From Sulfurimonas sp. (GTDB lineage Bacteria; Campylobacterota; Campylobacteria; Campylobacterales; Sulfurimonadaceae): 34,891 bases of DNA. The position numbers and the translations under genes are program-made. The stretch's first letter is position 1, and each line of letters opens with the position of its first letter. Shown one piece after another: positions 1 through 8,285 of the stretch. Under the pieces are notes generated by a model. It was given only the letters and a program-made list of their open reading frames with translations, made no database searches and was not told where the DNA came from. The stretch is taken from contig JALSWC010000216.1 of NCBI GenBank assembly GCA_027060825.1, positions 1 through 34,891 on the forward strand, in the 5' to 3' direction.

Positions 1-770
1 TGCAGTGACTTAAAATACTCAATATGGGCTTCACCAACCCGACCAACAATCACTGTCTGTGGCTCTAAAAATTTTGTAATAATTTCTATATCACCCGTCT
101 CTCTAGCTCCAGCTTCACAAACATAAACTTGAGTGTTTTCTTGAAGATTATTGTTCACATCAGCCACTATACCACCCAAAGTATTCACACTTCTTGGCGT
201 TGCATAGACGCTAAACTTCTCTGACAAAATTTGTGCTACAAAGTTTTTTATACTTGTTTTTCCGTAGCTTCCTGTTATGCAGATTATTTGTAAATCTTGC
301 ATACTTTGTAACTTTTTCTTTGCCTCTTTTTTATAGATAGTAAAAAGATACTTCTCTATAACTGTACTCCCAATGTAAGCAATAGCTAAAGGGAGTAAAA
401 CGCCATAGGTCGAACATCCCTCTTTTAAGGTACATAAAATATCTTGAAAAAGTGTAAGTGATACTAAAAGAATGAGAAAACGCTTGACACGCCAAGTAAG
501 TACAAGTTTTTTATCGAGTTTTTTATACCAGACAAAAATAGCAGGCAAAAAAGCAAAAATAAAAAAGATAATAAAATATTTTCCAGTAGTGTAGTAAGCA
601 ACAAATGGAATAATAAAGTAAAGAATATGCCAATAAGGTTTATGATGTTTAAAGATTACTCTCTCTATCTTATAGTCATACCACTGCAAATTGGTAATAA
701 GGTACCACCCAAGTAACATAACAAAGACAACATTTGTTACGAAGGAAGCAAGAAGTTGATAATTTTGCAT
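1..770 (-). CDS. murF: MurF, UDP-N-acetylmuramoyl-tripeptide--D-alanyl-D-alanine ligase, N-terminal part (3' end beyond window)
   Basis: The reading frame starts at the ATG complementary to 768-770 and stays open to the left edge, so only about 256 N-terminal residues are visible. Roughly the first 145 residues are hydrophobic with several predicted membrane segments. Around residues 166-172 comes the Mur ligase P-loop GSYGKTS, followed by SVNTLGG and EAGARETGDI, which are typical of MurF. MurF adds D-Ala-D-Ala to UDP-MurNAc-tripeptide in the cytoplasm. The long membrane extension is absent from E. coli MurF; I recall related extended versions in Campylobacterota. The start codon abuts the stop of the upstream hydrolase (TAGATG), with AGGAGAG just before it, indicating translational coupling. 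Its substrate, D-Ala-D-Ala, is made by Ddl two genes upstream. Another Mur ligase paralogue is the only real alternative. Confidence 0.88.
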   Translation of the reverse strand, partial: MQNYQLLASFVTNVVFVMLLGWYLITNLQWYDYKIERVIFKHHKPYWHILYFIIPFVAYYTTGKYFIIFFIFAFLPAIFVWYKKLDKKLVLTWRVKRFLILLVSLTLFQDILCTLKEGCSTYGVLLPLAIAYIGSTVIEKYLFTIYKKEAKKKLQSMQDLQIICITGSYGKTSIKNFVAQILSEKFSVYATPRSVNTLGGIVADVNNNLQENTQVYVCEAGARETGDIEIITKFLEPQTVIVGRVGEAHIEYFKSL

Positions 771-1502
771 CTACTCTCCTAAAGTGAAAAAAGTTTTTTC
801 TATTTTTTTTGCTATATCTTCTGCATTGTTCATAAAAAAGTAATGGTCTCCATCATAAACATAGAGCTCAGAATTTTTTATAAGCGAGTGAATTTTTTGT
901 GCCGAACTGAGTGGCGTAGCAGAATCTTCTCTTCCCCAAAAAAGCAAAGCTTCTCCAGAAAATGAGGCAAACTCTTGAGTAAAATCTTCATTCACCACAT
1001 TTTTAAAAGTTGTGTACATCTCTTCACTTAACTCTTTTGCATCATCAGCTACAAAAAGAGAGCGAAATTTACTTAAACCAAGAAGTTTAAGAAGTTTAAA
1101 CACAGCTATTTTTGTTTTTATGGTAAAACTCTTTGGCACATATATTCCAGCACTCGCTACAAGCACTAAAAGTTTTGGCTCTAACAACAGAGCAACCTTC
1201 CCACCAAAAGAGTGTCCTAGCACAATAGTAGAAGAAGCCTTTATCTCTTGCAAAAAAATTCTTACAATATCTGCCACATCTTTTGTCTGCATGGCACAAG
1301 AAGCAGTTGAATTTCCAAAGCCTGGTAAATCAATGTAAATATGTCTAAATCCTTTCATATAGGGAGAAAAAAACTGTTTCATAAGATTTTTATTGCTTCC
1401 CCAACCATGTAAGACAATAAAATCAAACTTCTCATTTGGATTGACAATTTCATAACTTATATCAATGTTATCTCCACAGTACACAATGGATTTTTGTGCC
1501 AT
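771..1502 (-). CDS. Alpha/beta-hydrolase family protein
   Basis: This 243-residue protein has the alpha/beta-hydrolase layout. There is an oxyanion HG (LHGWGS, residues 31-36), a DLPGFG turn (59-64), the nucleophile elbow GHSFGG with Ser98, an acid candidate in WGREDS (Asp192) and a catalytic His219 in DGDHYFF. The catalytic triad therefore looks intact. There is no signal peptide, so it is probably cytoplasmic. It lies between ddl and murF in one operon: ddl stops 2 bases upstream and murF starts directly after it. The matching position in C. jejuni is, as I recall, also occupied by a hydrolase (Cj0796c). The substrate cannot be read from the sequence. The location among peptidoglycan genes is suggestive only. 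Confidence 0.88.
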   Translation of the reverse strand: MAQKSIVYCGDNIDISYEIVNPNEKFDFIVLHGWGSNKNLMKQFFSPYMKGFRHIYIDLPGFGNSTASCAMQTKDVADIVRIFLQEIKASSTIVLGHSFGGKVALLLEPKLLVLVASAGIYVPKSFTIKTKIAVFKLLKLLGLSKFRSLFVADDAKELSEEMYTTFKNVVNEDFTQEFASFSGEALLFWGREDSATPLSSAQKIHSLIKNSELYVYDGDHYFFMNNAEDIAKKIEKTFFTLGE

Positions 1503-1504
1503 AT

Positions 1505-2542
1505 CTACTTCCCTTTCGCCTTAGAAATAGAGTGAATATACTCATAATTAGTTTTTATTTTTTCTCTTTTAGGGAGTGATTGAGAGAGTAATTCTATGGC
1601 TTGTGTAAAATCTTCAAAAAGATAATTTGCCATTGAGCCAGGAATGGGATTTATCTCATTAAGCAATACTTCATCATTATAAACAAAGAAGTCACAACGG
1701 ATTAATGCACCTTCAAAAAGATCTCTATAAACTTTTTGAAAATTTGATTTTAGCCGTGCTATAAGTTCCTCTCCTATATCAGCACTTAAAACCTGTTCAC
1801 TTCTTGAAAAGTCCATATATTTTTTTTCAAAATCTAAAAACTCCTCTTTGTGAGGTTCTTCTACTATTGAAAAATGCATTTTATCTTTTGCACAGTATCC
1901 CGCAAGATTGTACTCTTTGACACCCTCTAAAAATGGCTCAACTATTACGGTAGTATCAAACTCAAACGCAACATCTAAAGCATAATCAAGTTCACTCTCA
2001 TCTTTTACTATGCTCACACCAATAGAGCTTCCAAGACGAGAAGGTTTCACTATAATAGGATACGGAATCTCAATATTTGCCACATCATTTTTATGTAAAA
2101 CTTCATACTTCACACTTTTTATACCAATAGCATCACACAAATACTTTGTATATCTTTTATCATACGAAAAAGTACACGCATCTTTTCTCGGTCCAATATA
2201 GTCAATACCATAAAAATCTAATAATGCCGAAATAGTTCCATCTTCACCATCTGCACCATGAATAAGATTGAGTATTACGCTATTATATTCACTCTTTGAA
2301 AACATACCTTTTTGCATAAAGCACCCTTTTTCAAGAGTTAGTTGAGGCATTTTTTTATGCTCACCACTTGAGAATGTTTTTGCTTTCATTTTTGATGCAT
2401 CTATAAGATAAAACGAATGGTCTGTATCACAGAATATAAATGTTAAATCAAAAGAAGCAAGCTTCTCTTTAATCGTTATTGCACTGACAATGCTAATTTC
2501 ATGTTCAAAACTTGCACCACCAAATAATATAGTTAATTTCAA
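1505..2542 (-). CDS. ddl: D-alanine--D-alanine ligase
   Basis: This 345-residue ATP-grasp ligase joins two D-alanines for peptidoglycan precursors. Visible family signatures are the N-terminal LFGGASFEHEISIVSA (residues 6-21), the LIHGADGEDGT segment, the ATP-grasp lysine region PIIVKPSRLGSSIGV (about 161-175) and the metal-binding end LLNEINPIPGSM. Length is normal for Ddl of this phylum, slightly longer than E. coli DdlB. It begins 14 bases after ruvA and ends 2 bases before the hydrolase, so it is an internal operon gene. A ligase making D-Ala-D-lactate or D-Ala-D-Ser is not excluded by sequence alone, but the setting with murF supports the housekeeping enzyme. Confidence 0.95.
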   Translation of the reverse strand: MKLTILFGGASFEHEISIVSAITIKEKLASFDLTFIFCDTDHSFYLIDASKMKAKTFSSGEHKKMPQLTLEKGCFMQKGMFSKSEYNSVILNLIHGADGEDGTISALLDFYGIDYIGPRKDACTFSYDKRYTKYLCDAIGIKSVKYEVLHKNDVANIEIPYPIIVKPSRLGSSIGVSIVKDESELDYALDVAFEFDTTVIVEPFLEGVKEYNLAGYCAKDKMHFSIVEEPHKEEFLDFEKKYMDFSRSEQVLSADIGEELIARLKSNFQKVYRDLFEGALIRCDFFVYNDEVLLNEINPIPGSMANYLFEDFTQAIELLSQSLPKREKIKTNYEYIHSISKAKGK

Positions 2543-2556
2543 TATTTTTTTCCTTC

Positions 2557-3126
2557 TTAAATTGTTTGTAGTAGCTTTAATGCACCTTTAACAAGCGATG
2601 CTGTATCTTCGCCTTCACATGCACTCAATGCTTTTGATATTTTATCTTTTTTAAATCCTAACGCCTCTAATGCTTCACTTGCTTGACTATATGCCAAAGA
2701 GCCTGAAGAGGTCTCCCCTCCAGTAAGTATTTCGGCATCAAAGCCATTCAACTCTACTAAAATACGCCCTGCACTTTTAGGTCCAATTCCTGGAACTTTT
2801 TTTACACCGTTCATATCTTTATTGTTTATAACCGTTGCAAACTGTGTTGGTGTATAAGTAGAACAGATTGCCATAGCAACTTTAGGACCTACGCCACTTA
2901 TTTTTATAAGGCGTGCAAAGAGTTTTTTTTCACCCATCTCTAAAAATCCAAAAAGCAACTGTGCATCTTCACGGATAATATGCGTGGTATAAAGTGAAAC
3001 GCTCTCACTCTCAATCGCAGAAAAAGTATGCAATGAGATAAAAACCTCATAAACAACACCATGAACATCAATATGTACAAAAGATGGCTCTTTATATACT
3101 ATTTTTCCCTGTAACCCAACTATCAT
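2557..3126 (-). CDS. ruvA: Holliday junction branch migration protein RuvA
   Basis: This is a 189-residue protein of standard RuvA length. It starts with the OB-fold signature MIVGLQGKIVYKEPSFVHID. In the middle are two helix-hairpin-helix DNA-binding motifs, ISGVGPKVAMAI (about residues 73-84) and VPGIGPKSAGRILVEL (about 110-125). The C-terminal three-helix RuvB-contacting domain contains EALEALGFKKDKISKAL. RuvA binds four-way junctions as a tetramer and loads the RuvB motor; no ruvB is in the window. Its ATG overlaps the stop codon of the upstream fapA-like gene by four bases (ATGA), so it is translationally coupled to it. Confidence 0.96.
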   Translation of the reverse strand: MIVGLQGKIVYKEPSFVHIDVHGVVYEVFISLHTFSAIESESVSLYTTHIIREDAQLLFGFLEMGEKKLFARLIKISGVGPKVAMAICSTYTPTQFATVINNKDMNGVKKVPGIGPKSAGRILVELNGFDAEILTGGETSSGSLAYSQASEALEALGFKKDKISKALSACEGEDTASLVKGALKLLQTI

Positions 3127-5051
3127 TCTAACTCCTCTTTCATAGGACGAATTGCATATTCGTCATCATCAATTTGCACCAAACCAAATATATGTTCATT
3201 TGAATTTTCCATCGGTTTATAAACAAGTTCCATAGGGGGGTCAACAAGTCTAAATTTGATAACATTATACCCTTTCCATCGATCTCTCATTATAACTCTT
3301 GCATCAAAAATATTATCTTGAAAGGAGGCAGTCTTTGTTGTGAGCATATTTAATTTATCTTGCATTACATCACTTTGTTCTTTCAAATTTTTACGCCTTT
3401 CTTGCATCTTTTGAAACTGCTTATATTTTTTTACAAAACTCTCAGGTAATTTCACACCATTTTTTTTATAATGAATTAGACGCTTTTTTATTTCCATAAA
3501 GGCAGGCGTTCCTTCTTTAATAAAAATAGTATATTTTTTCAACTCTTTTTTTATACTTTTTAACTCCTGTTCTAAATCTTTTATCTGCTGTGTATTCTCT
3601 TCTAAATCCTCTTGTTCATCTTTTTTTAATAGAGGATCAATAGTAAAACTATTTTCACTTCCTACAAGCTGTTTTACTTCTATACGCCTTGAAGCTGTTA
3701 CATGAACATGTGATGCACAGACATCTATTGTTATATCTTTCGCACGGATGTGTCCACCTAAGGCTTGATCAATATGCACCTCATTTCCATCAATCTTTCC
3801 ATGTTCAAGACGATTAATAAGAATTTTTTTACCATAAGCCTTCCCCTTATGGACATGAATTTCTACATCATCAGCCCGTATCATAGCACTCTTATGAGTT
3901 TGTCCCCCAATCTTCGCTTTTTTAGCAATAACTTTTGCATTTGAACCAACATTCCCATCAATGTCAATTTCACTCACCTCAACAATCATACCAGGACCAA
4001 TAGCATCCTTAATAGCATCTGCTTCAGTTACAAAAATATTTACATCAGAATCAACACCACTTTCAATCGAACCAGTTGTCTTAAAACTTATCTCACCAAC
4101 ATCTACTTCTGTTTTTATCAAGTAAGTATTATTTTCAAAAGCTATATACCCATTTTCTTTTGCAATATATTGAATTGATTTATCATCTTCAACACTTCTA
4201 ATAGTCTCATCGACTTGAAAAGTAGGTTCATATTTAACTACAGGCTCTTCAGGATTCATAAACTTCCCACGACAATTACGCCCAGGTTTTCCAAGTTGTG
4301 GCTTAATATATTCAATAAGAATATCACCCTCTTTTACATTTTGAATAAATCCACGCGCTGCATAGTCTATTCTTGTATTTTCATCTATTTCATGATTTGT
4401 TTCATAATGAAGTATTATTTTATCATTTATGGTTACAGTAGGCTCAGGTGACTGGGCAATCAAATAAGTTTCATTTTTTGTAAAACCCAACTCTTCTGCC
4501 ACCTCTAACTGTGCAGAGAGTTTGGATATAAGAGAAGGAACCATCTCATCAAAAATATAGATTAAAATACCTGCTCGTACCTTCTTTTTATTAAGTATAT
4601 TTTCAAAATCATCTGCAAATTTTGAATATTGAAATAATTTTGAACCAGAAAGTACACTTAAGTAAACTTTACTCTTTGATCCATTTGCACCTACTACTGT
4701 TTTAAAATCACTACATGGAATAGAAGCATCTGGCTGTTTTAAAAATATTTCTACCTCATAAACCTGTTTTATTTGAAAATTAGGATTAAGTAATTGTGTA
4801 TTGGTATCAAGTTCATGTAATCTATCTGGCGATATTTCATTCCAATCTGTATCCCCAGAATGTCCATCAAGCAAAACACGAGTATATGTCTGTACATCAA
4901 AAAGATTAAAATCTAAAGTCTCAGGCTGAATCTCATACGATTTCGCTACTTTAAAAATTTCACTTGCAATATTTTGTGTACGAACTACCACTGGTCTTAC
5001 TTTTTTAACAACGGGTTGAGAACTCTTTTTTTTTGAAGAAAAAAATGCCAT
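3123..5051 (-). CDS. FapA/DUF342 family protein (flagellar assembly protein A-like)
   Basis: This 642-residue protein belongs by pattern to the DUF342/FapA family. The first 25 residues are rich in Lys and Ser (FFSSKKKSSQPVVKK). The middle (about residues 230-460) is the FapA-type right-handed beta-helix, recognisable from repeats such as GYIAFENNTYLIK, DVGEISFKTTGSIESG, DIDGNVGSNAKVIAKKAKIGGQ and GHIRAKDITIDVCASHVHVTA. Residues about 475-570 form a long charged coiled coil with many E, K and Q. In Vibrio, FapA affects polar flagellation through localisation of the HubP/SflA type; a comparable role here is inference. It is the first gene of the ruvA-ddl-murF operon and overlaps ruvA by four bases. 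The same order occurs in C. jejuni (Cj0800c, from memory). Confidence 0.85.
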   Translation of the reverse strand: MAFFSSKKKSSQPVVKKVRPVVVRTQNIASEIFKVAKSYEIQPETLDFNLFDVQTYTRVLLDGHSGDTDWNEISPDRLHELDTNTQLLNPNFQIKQVYEVEIFLKQPDASIPCSDFKTVVGANGSKSKVYLSVLSGSKLFQYSKFADDFENILNKKKVRAGILIYIFDEMVPSLISKLSAQLEVAEELGFTKNETYLIAQSPEPTVTINDKIILHYETNHEIDENTRIDYAARGFIQNVKEGDILIEYIKPQLGKPGRNCRGKFMNPEEPVVKYEPTFQVDETIRSVEDDKSIQYIAKENGYIAFENNTYLIKTEVDVGEISFKTTGSIESGVDSDVNIFVTEADAIKDAIGPGMIVEVSEIDIDGNVGSNAKVIAKKAKIGGQTHKSAMIRADDVEIHVHKGKAYGKKILINRLEHGKIDGNEVHIDQALGGHIRAKDITIDVCASHVHVTASRRIEVKQLVGSENSFTIDPLLKKDEQEDLEENTQQIKDLEQELKSIKKELKKYTIFIKEGTPAFMEIKKRLIHYKKNGVKLPESFVKKYKQFQKMQERRKNLKEQSDVMQDKLNMLTTKTASFQDNIFDARVIMRDRWKGYNVIKFRLVDPPMELVYKPMENSNEHIFGLVQIDDDEYAIRPMKEELE

Positions 5052-5142
5052 ATATTATGTACCAAACTTATTTTTTAATTTTATAGGGGATATTTTAACC
5101 AAACCTTTGTTAAAATTTCGTAAATCTACAAAAAAGAAGCCT
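5052..5142. promoter_or_regulatory. Divergent promoter region between the fapA-like gene and murJ
   Basis: These 91 bases separate two divergent transcription units, so promoters on both strands are expected here. On the minus strand TATAAA (complement of 5080-5085) is a plausible -10 for the fapA-like operon. An inverted repeat, TTTTAAC-N9-GTTAAAA at 5093-5115, could form a hairpin or bind a dimeric regulator, but it is AT-rich and may be chance. No good -35 was found on either strand. Confidence 0.35.
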
Positions 5143-6549
5143 ATGTTCAAAGCCATTTTTACCAATAGTTCAGGAATATTATTCTCAAGAGTTTTAGGAT
5201 TTATCAGAGATTTACTCACGGCATCTGCCCTTGGTGCAAATGTTTACAGTGACATATTTTTCATTGCCTTTAAGTTGCCAAATCTATTTCGTCGTATTTT
5301 TGCAGAGGGTGCATTTACGCAAGTTTTTATGCCTGCGTTTGCAAGAACAAAGCACAAAGCAGTATTTAGTGCAAATATATTTCTGCTTTTTCTCTCCATT
5401 ATTCTCATTATCACTCTACTTGTAAATCTTCTTCCTACACTCTTTACAAAAGCCATAGCCGTTGGCTTTAATGCCCAGACAATTCATCTTGCAGCCCCTT
5501 ATGTTGCCATAAATTTCTGGTATTTACCACTTATTTTCATAGTCACATTTTTAAGTTCTATTTTGCAATACAAAGGACATTTTGCCACTTCAGCATTCTC
5601 AACAGCACTCTTAAATCTCTCACTCATTTTTGCACTCCTACTCTCAAAAAACACAAATGAAAGTACTATAGTCTATTATTTAAGTTTTGGTGTTGTCATC
5701 GGTGGTTCTTTACAAGTAGGCGTACATCTTTTAACTCTTTATAAAATGGGACTTATGAAGTTGCTTTATGGAGGCTTTCAATATCTTACTCAAAAATCAA
5801 AACTTATAAAAGAAGATACCAGCAAATTTAAACGCAACTTTTTTCCTGCCATGTGGGGAAATTCTACGGCACAGGTCAGTGCCTTTTTAGACACTTTTTT
5901 AGCATCATTTTTGGCAACTGGATCCATCTCTTATCTCTACTATGCAAACCGTATTTTTCAGCTTCCCCTTGCTCTTTTTGCTATTGCCACCTCTGTAGCC
6001 CTCTTTCCAAAAATTTCACGCTACTTGAAAAACAATGATGAGAAAAAAGCCTTGGCAAACTTAGAAAAAGCCTTTTGGTTTTTAAGTGCATTACTCACAG
6101 CAAGCACCATCGGTGGCATTGTCCTCTCTACAGAAATTATAAAACTACTTTTTGAGCATGGGGCGTTTAGTGCTACTGACACTACAAATACAAGCGCTGT
6201 TTTACAAATGTATATGATAGGACTACTCCCCTTTGGCATACAAAAACTCTTTGTTCTTTGGCTCTATGCAAAAGAGATGCAGATGCATGCTGCTAAAATA
6301 GCCACTATTTCACTCCTTACTTACATTCTCTTAGCACTTACATTTATCTCCCCCTTTGGCACATCTGGACTAGCACTTGCAAGTACTCTTGGTGGATTTG
6401 TAAGTCTTTTTTTTACTATTAAAGTATTTGGCAAGGAGCGTTTTTTTGCTATACTTCTAAATAAAAAGCTTATTTATCTTATTGTAGGTGCCATTGCATT
6501 TACATTTTTACTTACACTATTAAAGGATTCTATCAGTGCATATATTTGA
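5143..6549 (+). CDS. murJ: MurJ (MviN), lipid II flippase
   Basis: This is a 468-residue multi-pass inner-membrane protein with roughly 14 hydrophobic segments that moves lipid II across the membrane. Family signatures are GILFSRVLGFIRDLL near the N-terminus, the SDIFFIAFKLPNLFRRIFAEGAF segment (cited in two parts: SDIFFIAFKLPNLFRR and IFAEGAF) with its conserved arginines, and YYANRIFQLPLALFAIA about residue 270. The frame extends to a TTG at 5107, but I chose ATG 5143. It gives MFKAIFTNSSG directly before the family's first helix, whereas the extra N-terminus (LKFRKSTKKKP) looks like leader sequence and the TTG has no Shine-Dalgarno. The last 14 bases overlap cysS. C. jejuni has the same murJ-cysS pair. 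Confidence 0.93.
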   Translation: MFKAIFTNSSGILFSRVLGFIRDLLTASALGANVYSDIFFIAFKLPNLFRRIFAEGAFTQVFMPAFARTKHKAVFSANIFLLFLSIILIITLLVNLLPTLFTKAIAVGFNAQTIHLAAPYVAINFWYLPLIFIVTFLSSILQYKGHFATSAFSTALLNLSLIFALLLSKNTNESTIVYYLSFGVVIGGSLQVGVHLLTLYKMGLMKLLYGGFQYLTQKSKLIKEDTSKFKRNFFPAMWGNSTAQVSAFLDTFLASFLATGSISYLYYANRIFQLPLALFAIATSVALFPKISRYLKNNDEKKALANLEKAFWFLSALLTASTIGGIVLSTEIIKLLFEHGAFSATDTTNTSAVLQMYMIGLLPFGIQKLFVLWLYAKEMQMHAAKIATISLLTYILLALTFISPFGTSGLALASTLGGFVSLFFTIKVFGKERFFAILLNKKLIYLIVGAIAFTFLLTLLKDSISAYI

Positions 6550-7936
6550 TTCTGTACAAAAAACAAAACGAAAATTTACACCTCTTAAAGAGGCAAATGC
6601 AACACTCTATGTTTGTGGACCTACGGTTTATGATGATGCCCATTTAGGACATGCAAAGTCAGCACTTGTTTTTGACCTGCTTACACGCGTGTTAGAAGCA
6701 AATGGCTACACCGTAACCTATGCTCGTAATATTACCGATATTGACGATAAAATCATAAAAAAAGCGATAGAACAGAAAAAAAATATAAAAGAGATTACCG
6801 ATTTCTATACAGATGCTTTTCATACAGAGATGCAAGCCATTGGAGTTAAACGCCCTACTTTAGAACCAAAAGCAACACAAAGTCTTGAAGCGATGTATGC
6901 ACTTATCCAACAACTCTTAGACAAAGGGCATGCTTACAAAACAGCTAATGGTGATGTCTATTTTGATACAGCAAGCGATGCAAAATACCTTAGCCTCTCA
7001 CATCGCATTCAAAATGAAGAAGATAAACAAGAACGCATAGAGAGTTCTTCGTTTAAACGCAATAGTGCTGATTTTGCTCTTTGGAAAAGTGTTAAAGATG
7101 ACTCTGTTACTTTTGATTCTCCTTTTGGAGCAGGTCGTCCTGGGTGGCATTTGGAGTGTTCTGCCATGATAGAGAAACATCTTGCTTATAAAAACAGAGA
7201 ATTTGCCATAGATATTCATGGTGGAGGAGCTGACCTGCTCTTTCCCCATCATGAAAATGAGGCAGCACAGACACGCTGTGCTACAAATCATGCTCTTGCA
7301 AACTACTGGATGCACAATGGTTTTGTAAATATTGACGGAGAGAAGATGAGTAAATCTTTAGGCAACAGTTTTTTTCTTAAAGATGCACTTAAAGAGCATG
7401 ATGGTGAGGTGTTGCGTTTTTATCTTTTAAGTACGCATTACCGTAGTGACTTTAACTTTAACACCGAAGATTTAATGCACTCAAAAAAGCGTCTTGATAG
7501 ACTCTACCGTCTCAAAAAACGCCTTTTTGGTCTTGCCAAAAATGAAGAAGATACTGCATTTACAAAATCTCTTCTCAAATCACTTAATGACGATATGAAT
7601 GTCTCAACTGCGCTAGCACTTATTGATGAAATGATAAGCAATGCAAATGAAACACTTGATACAGCAGGAAAACATAAACAACTGAAACGAGATACAATGG
7701 CGAACCTTACTTACATCGAAACACTACTCGGTTTTGGTCTAAAAAACCCGTATGAATATTTTCAATTTGGTGTAGATAGTGCCACAAAAGAGCAAATAGA
7801 CACACTTATAGCTAAACGAAACGAAGCAAAAAAAGCAAAAGATTTTGCTCTCTCAGATAGCATTCGTAATGAAATTTTAGCTTTTAATGTCAATCTTATG
7901 GACACTCCACAAGGTACTTTTTGGGAGAAAATTTAA
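6536..7936 (+). CDS. cysS: Cysteine--tRNA ligase
   Basis: This 466-residue class I aminoacyl-tRNA synthetase charges tRNA-Cys. It shows YVCGPTVYDDAHLGHAKSA with Cys27 as zinc ligand and HLGH (36-39) as the HIGH motif. Further on are the zinc-site segment GRPGWHLECSAM, GADLLFPHHENE and the signature loop GEKMSKSLGN. The start is GTG at 6536, supported by AAGGA about ten bases upstream inside murJ. No in-frame ATG lies between it and the conserved N-terminus. Overlap with murJ suggests coupled translation. After the stop, 118 bases of AT-rich sequence lead into the cytochrome bd operon. Confidence 0.97.
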   Translation: MHIFDSVQKTKRKFTPLKEANATLYVCGPTVYDDAHLGHAKSALVFDLLTRVLEANGYTVTYARNITDIDDKIIKKAIEQKKNIKEITDFYTDAFHTEMQAIGVKRPTLEPKATQSLEAMYALIQQLLDKGHAYKTANGDVYFDTASDAKYLSLSHRIQNEEDKQERIESSSFKRNSADFALWKSVKDDSVTFDSPFGAGRPGWHLECSAMIEKHLAYKNREFAIDIHGGGADLLFPHHENEAAQTRCATNHALANYWMHNGFVNIDGEKMSKSLGNSFFLKDALKEHDGEVLRFYLLSTHYRSDFNFNTEDLMHSKKRLDRLYRLKKRLFGLAKNEEDTAFTKSLLKSLNDDMNVSTALALIDEMISNANETLDTAGKHKQLKRDTMANLTYIETLLGFGLKNPYEYFQFGVDSATKEQIDTLIAKRNEAKKAKDFALSDSIRNEILAFNVNLMDTPQGTFWEKI

Positions 7937-8054
7937 GCGTGACAACACCTCAAAGGTTCTTAAATATTCATATTTAAATAAATATAGACATATATTATAA
8001 CATTAATTATTTTAATTTATTAATACCTAATATTTATTGCAATAACATTCTCTT
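7937..8054 (+). promoter_or_regulatory. Promoter/operator region of the cytochrome bd operon
   Basis: This gap precedes the cyd operon. At 7960-7977 it holds a perfect 8+8 inverted repeat, TTAAATAT-TC-ATATTTAA, shaped like an operator for a dimeric regulator. Downstream, around 7983-7995, ATATATTATAAC offers a -10-like TTATAA. No clear -35 is seen, which is common in this phylum. The leader just before ATG 8055 lacks a recognisable Shine-Dalgarno. Oxygen-responsive control is plausible for cytochrome bd but is inference. Confidence 0.4.
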
Positions 8055-8282
8055 ATGAAAACTAGAATAACACAGTTTTTCAAATCCGTTTACTACTTGT
8101 ACTACGATGGTTTTGTAAATATGAAGGTCGGAAAAACTCTTTGGCTACTCATAATTTTCAAACTATTCGTTATGTTTGCCATTCTTAAATGGCTATTTTT
8201 TCCAGATGTATTGCAAGAGAAGTTTCACACTGATCAAGAACGCAGCCAATACATCTTAAACCAACTCACAAAGGAGAACTAA
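8055..8282 (+). CDS. DUF4492 family small membrane protein of the cytochrome bd operon
   Basis: This 75-residue protein has a short amphipathic N-terminus (TQFFKSVYYLYYDGFVNM), a VGKTLW turn, one transmembrane helix (about residues 29-48, LWLLIIFKLFVMFAILKWLF) and a polar tail. The pattern FYxDGFxxMxxGKTLWxxIxIKLFxxFxxLKxxFFP is what I know as DUF4492, a family found upstream of cydA in Bacteroidota and Campylobacterota. Its function is unknown to me; an accessory role in oxidase assembly or stability is inference from position. The AAGGAG that serves cydA lies within its last codons, and cydA begins 3 bases after its stop, so the two are translationally coupled. Start choice is uncertain because ATG 8055 has no obvious ribosome binding site. 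Confidence 0.85.
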   Translation: MKTRITQFFKSVYYLYYDGFVNMKVGKTLWLLIIFKLFVMFAILKWLFFPDVLQEKFHTDQERSQYILNQLTKEN

Positions 8283-8285
8283 TTT

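Noticed and set aside
1012-1338. Plus-strand ORF of 108 codons opposite the hydrolase
   Set aside because: It lies wholly within the alpha/beta-hydrolase gene, which has a complete catalytic triad. The opposite frame has no recognisable motif.
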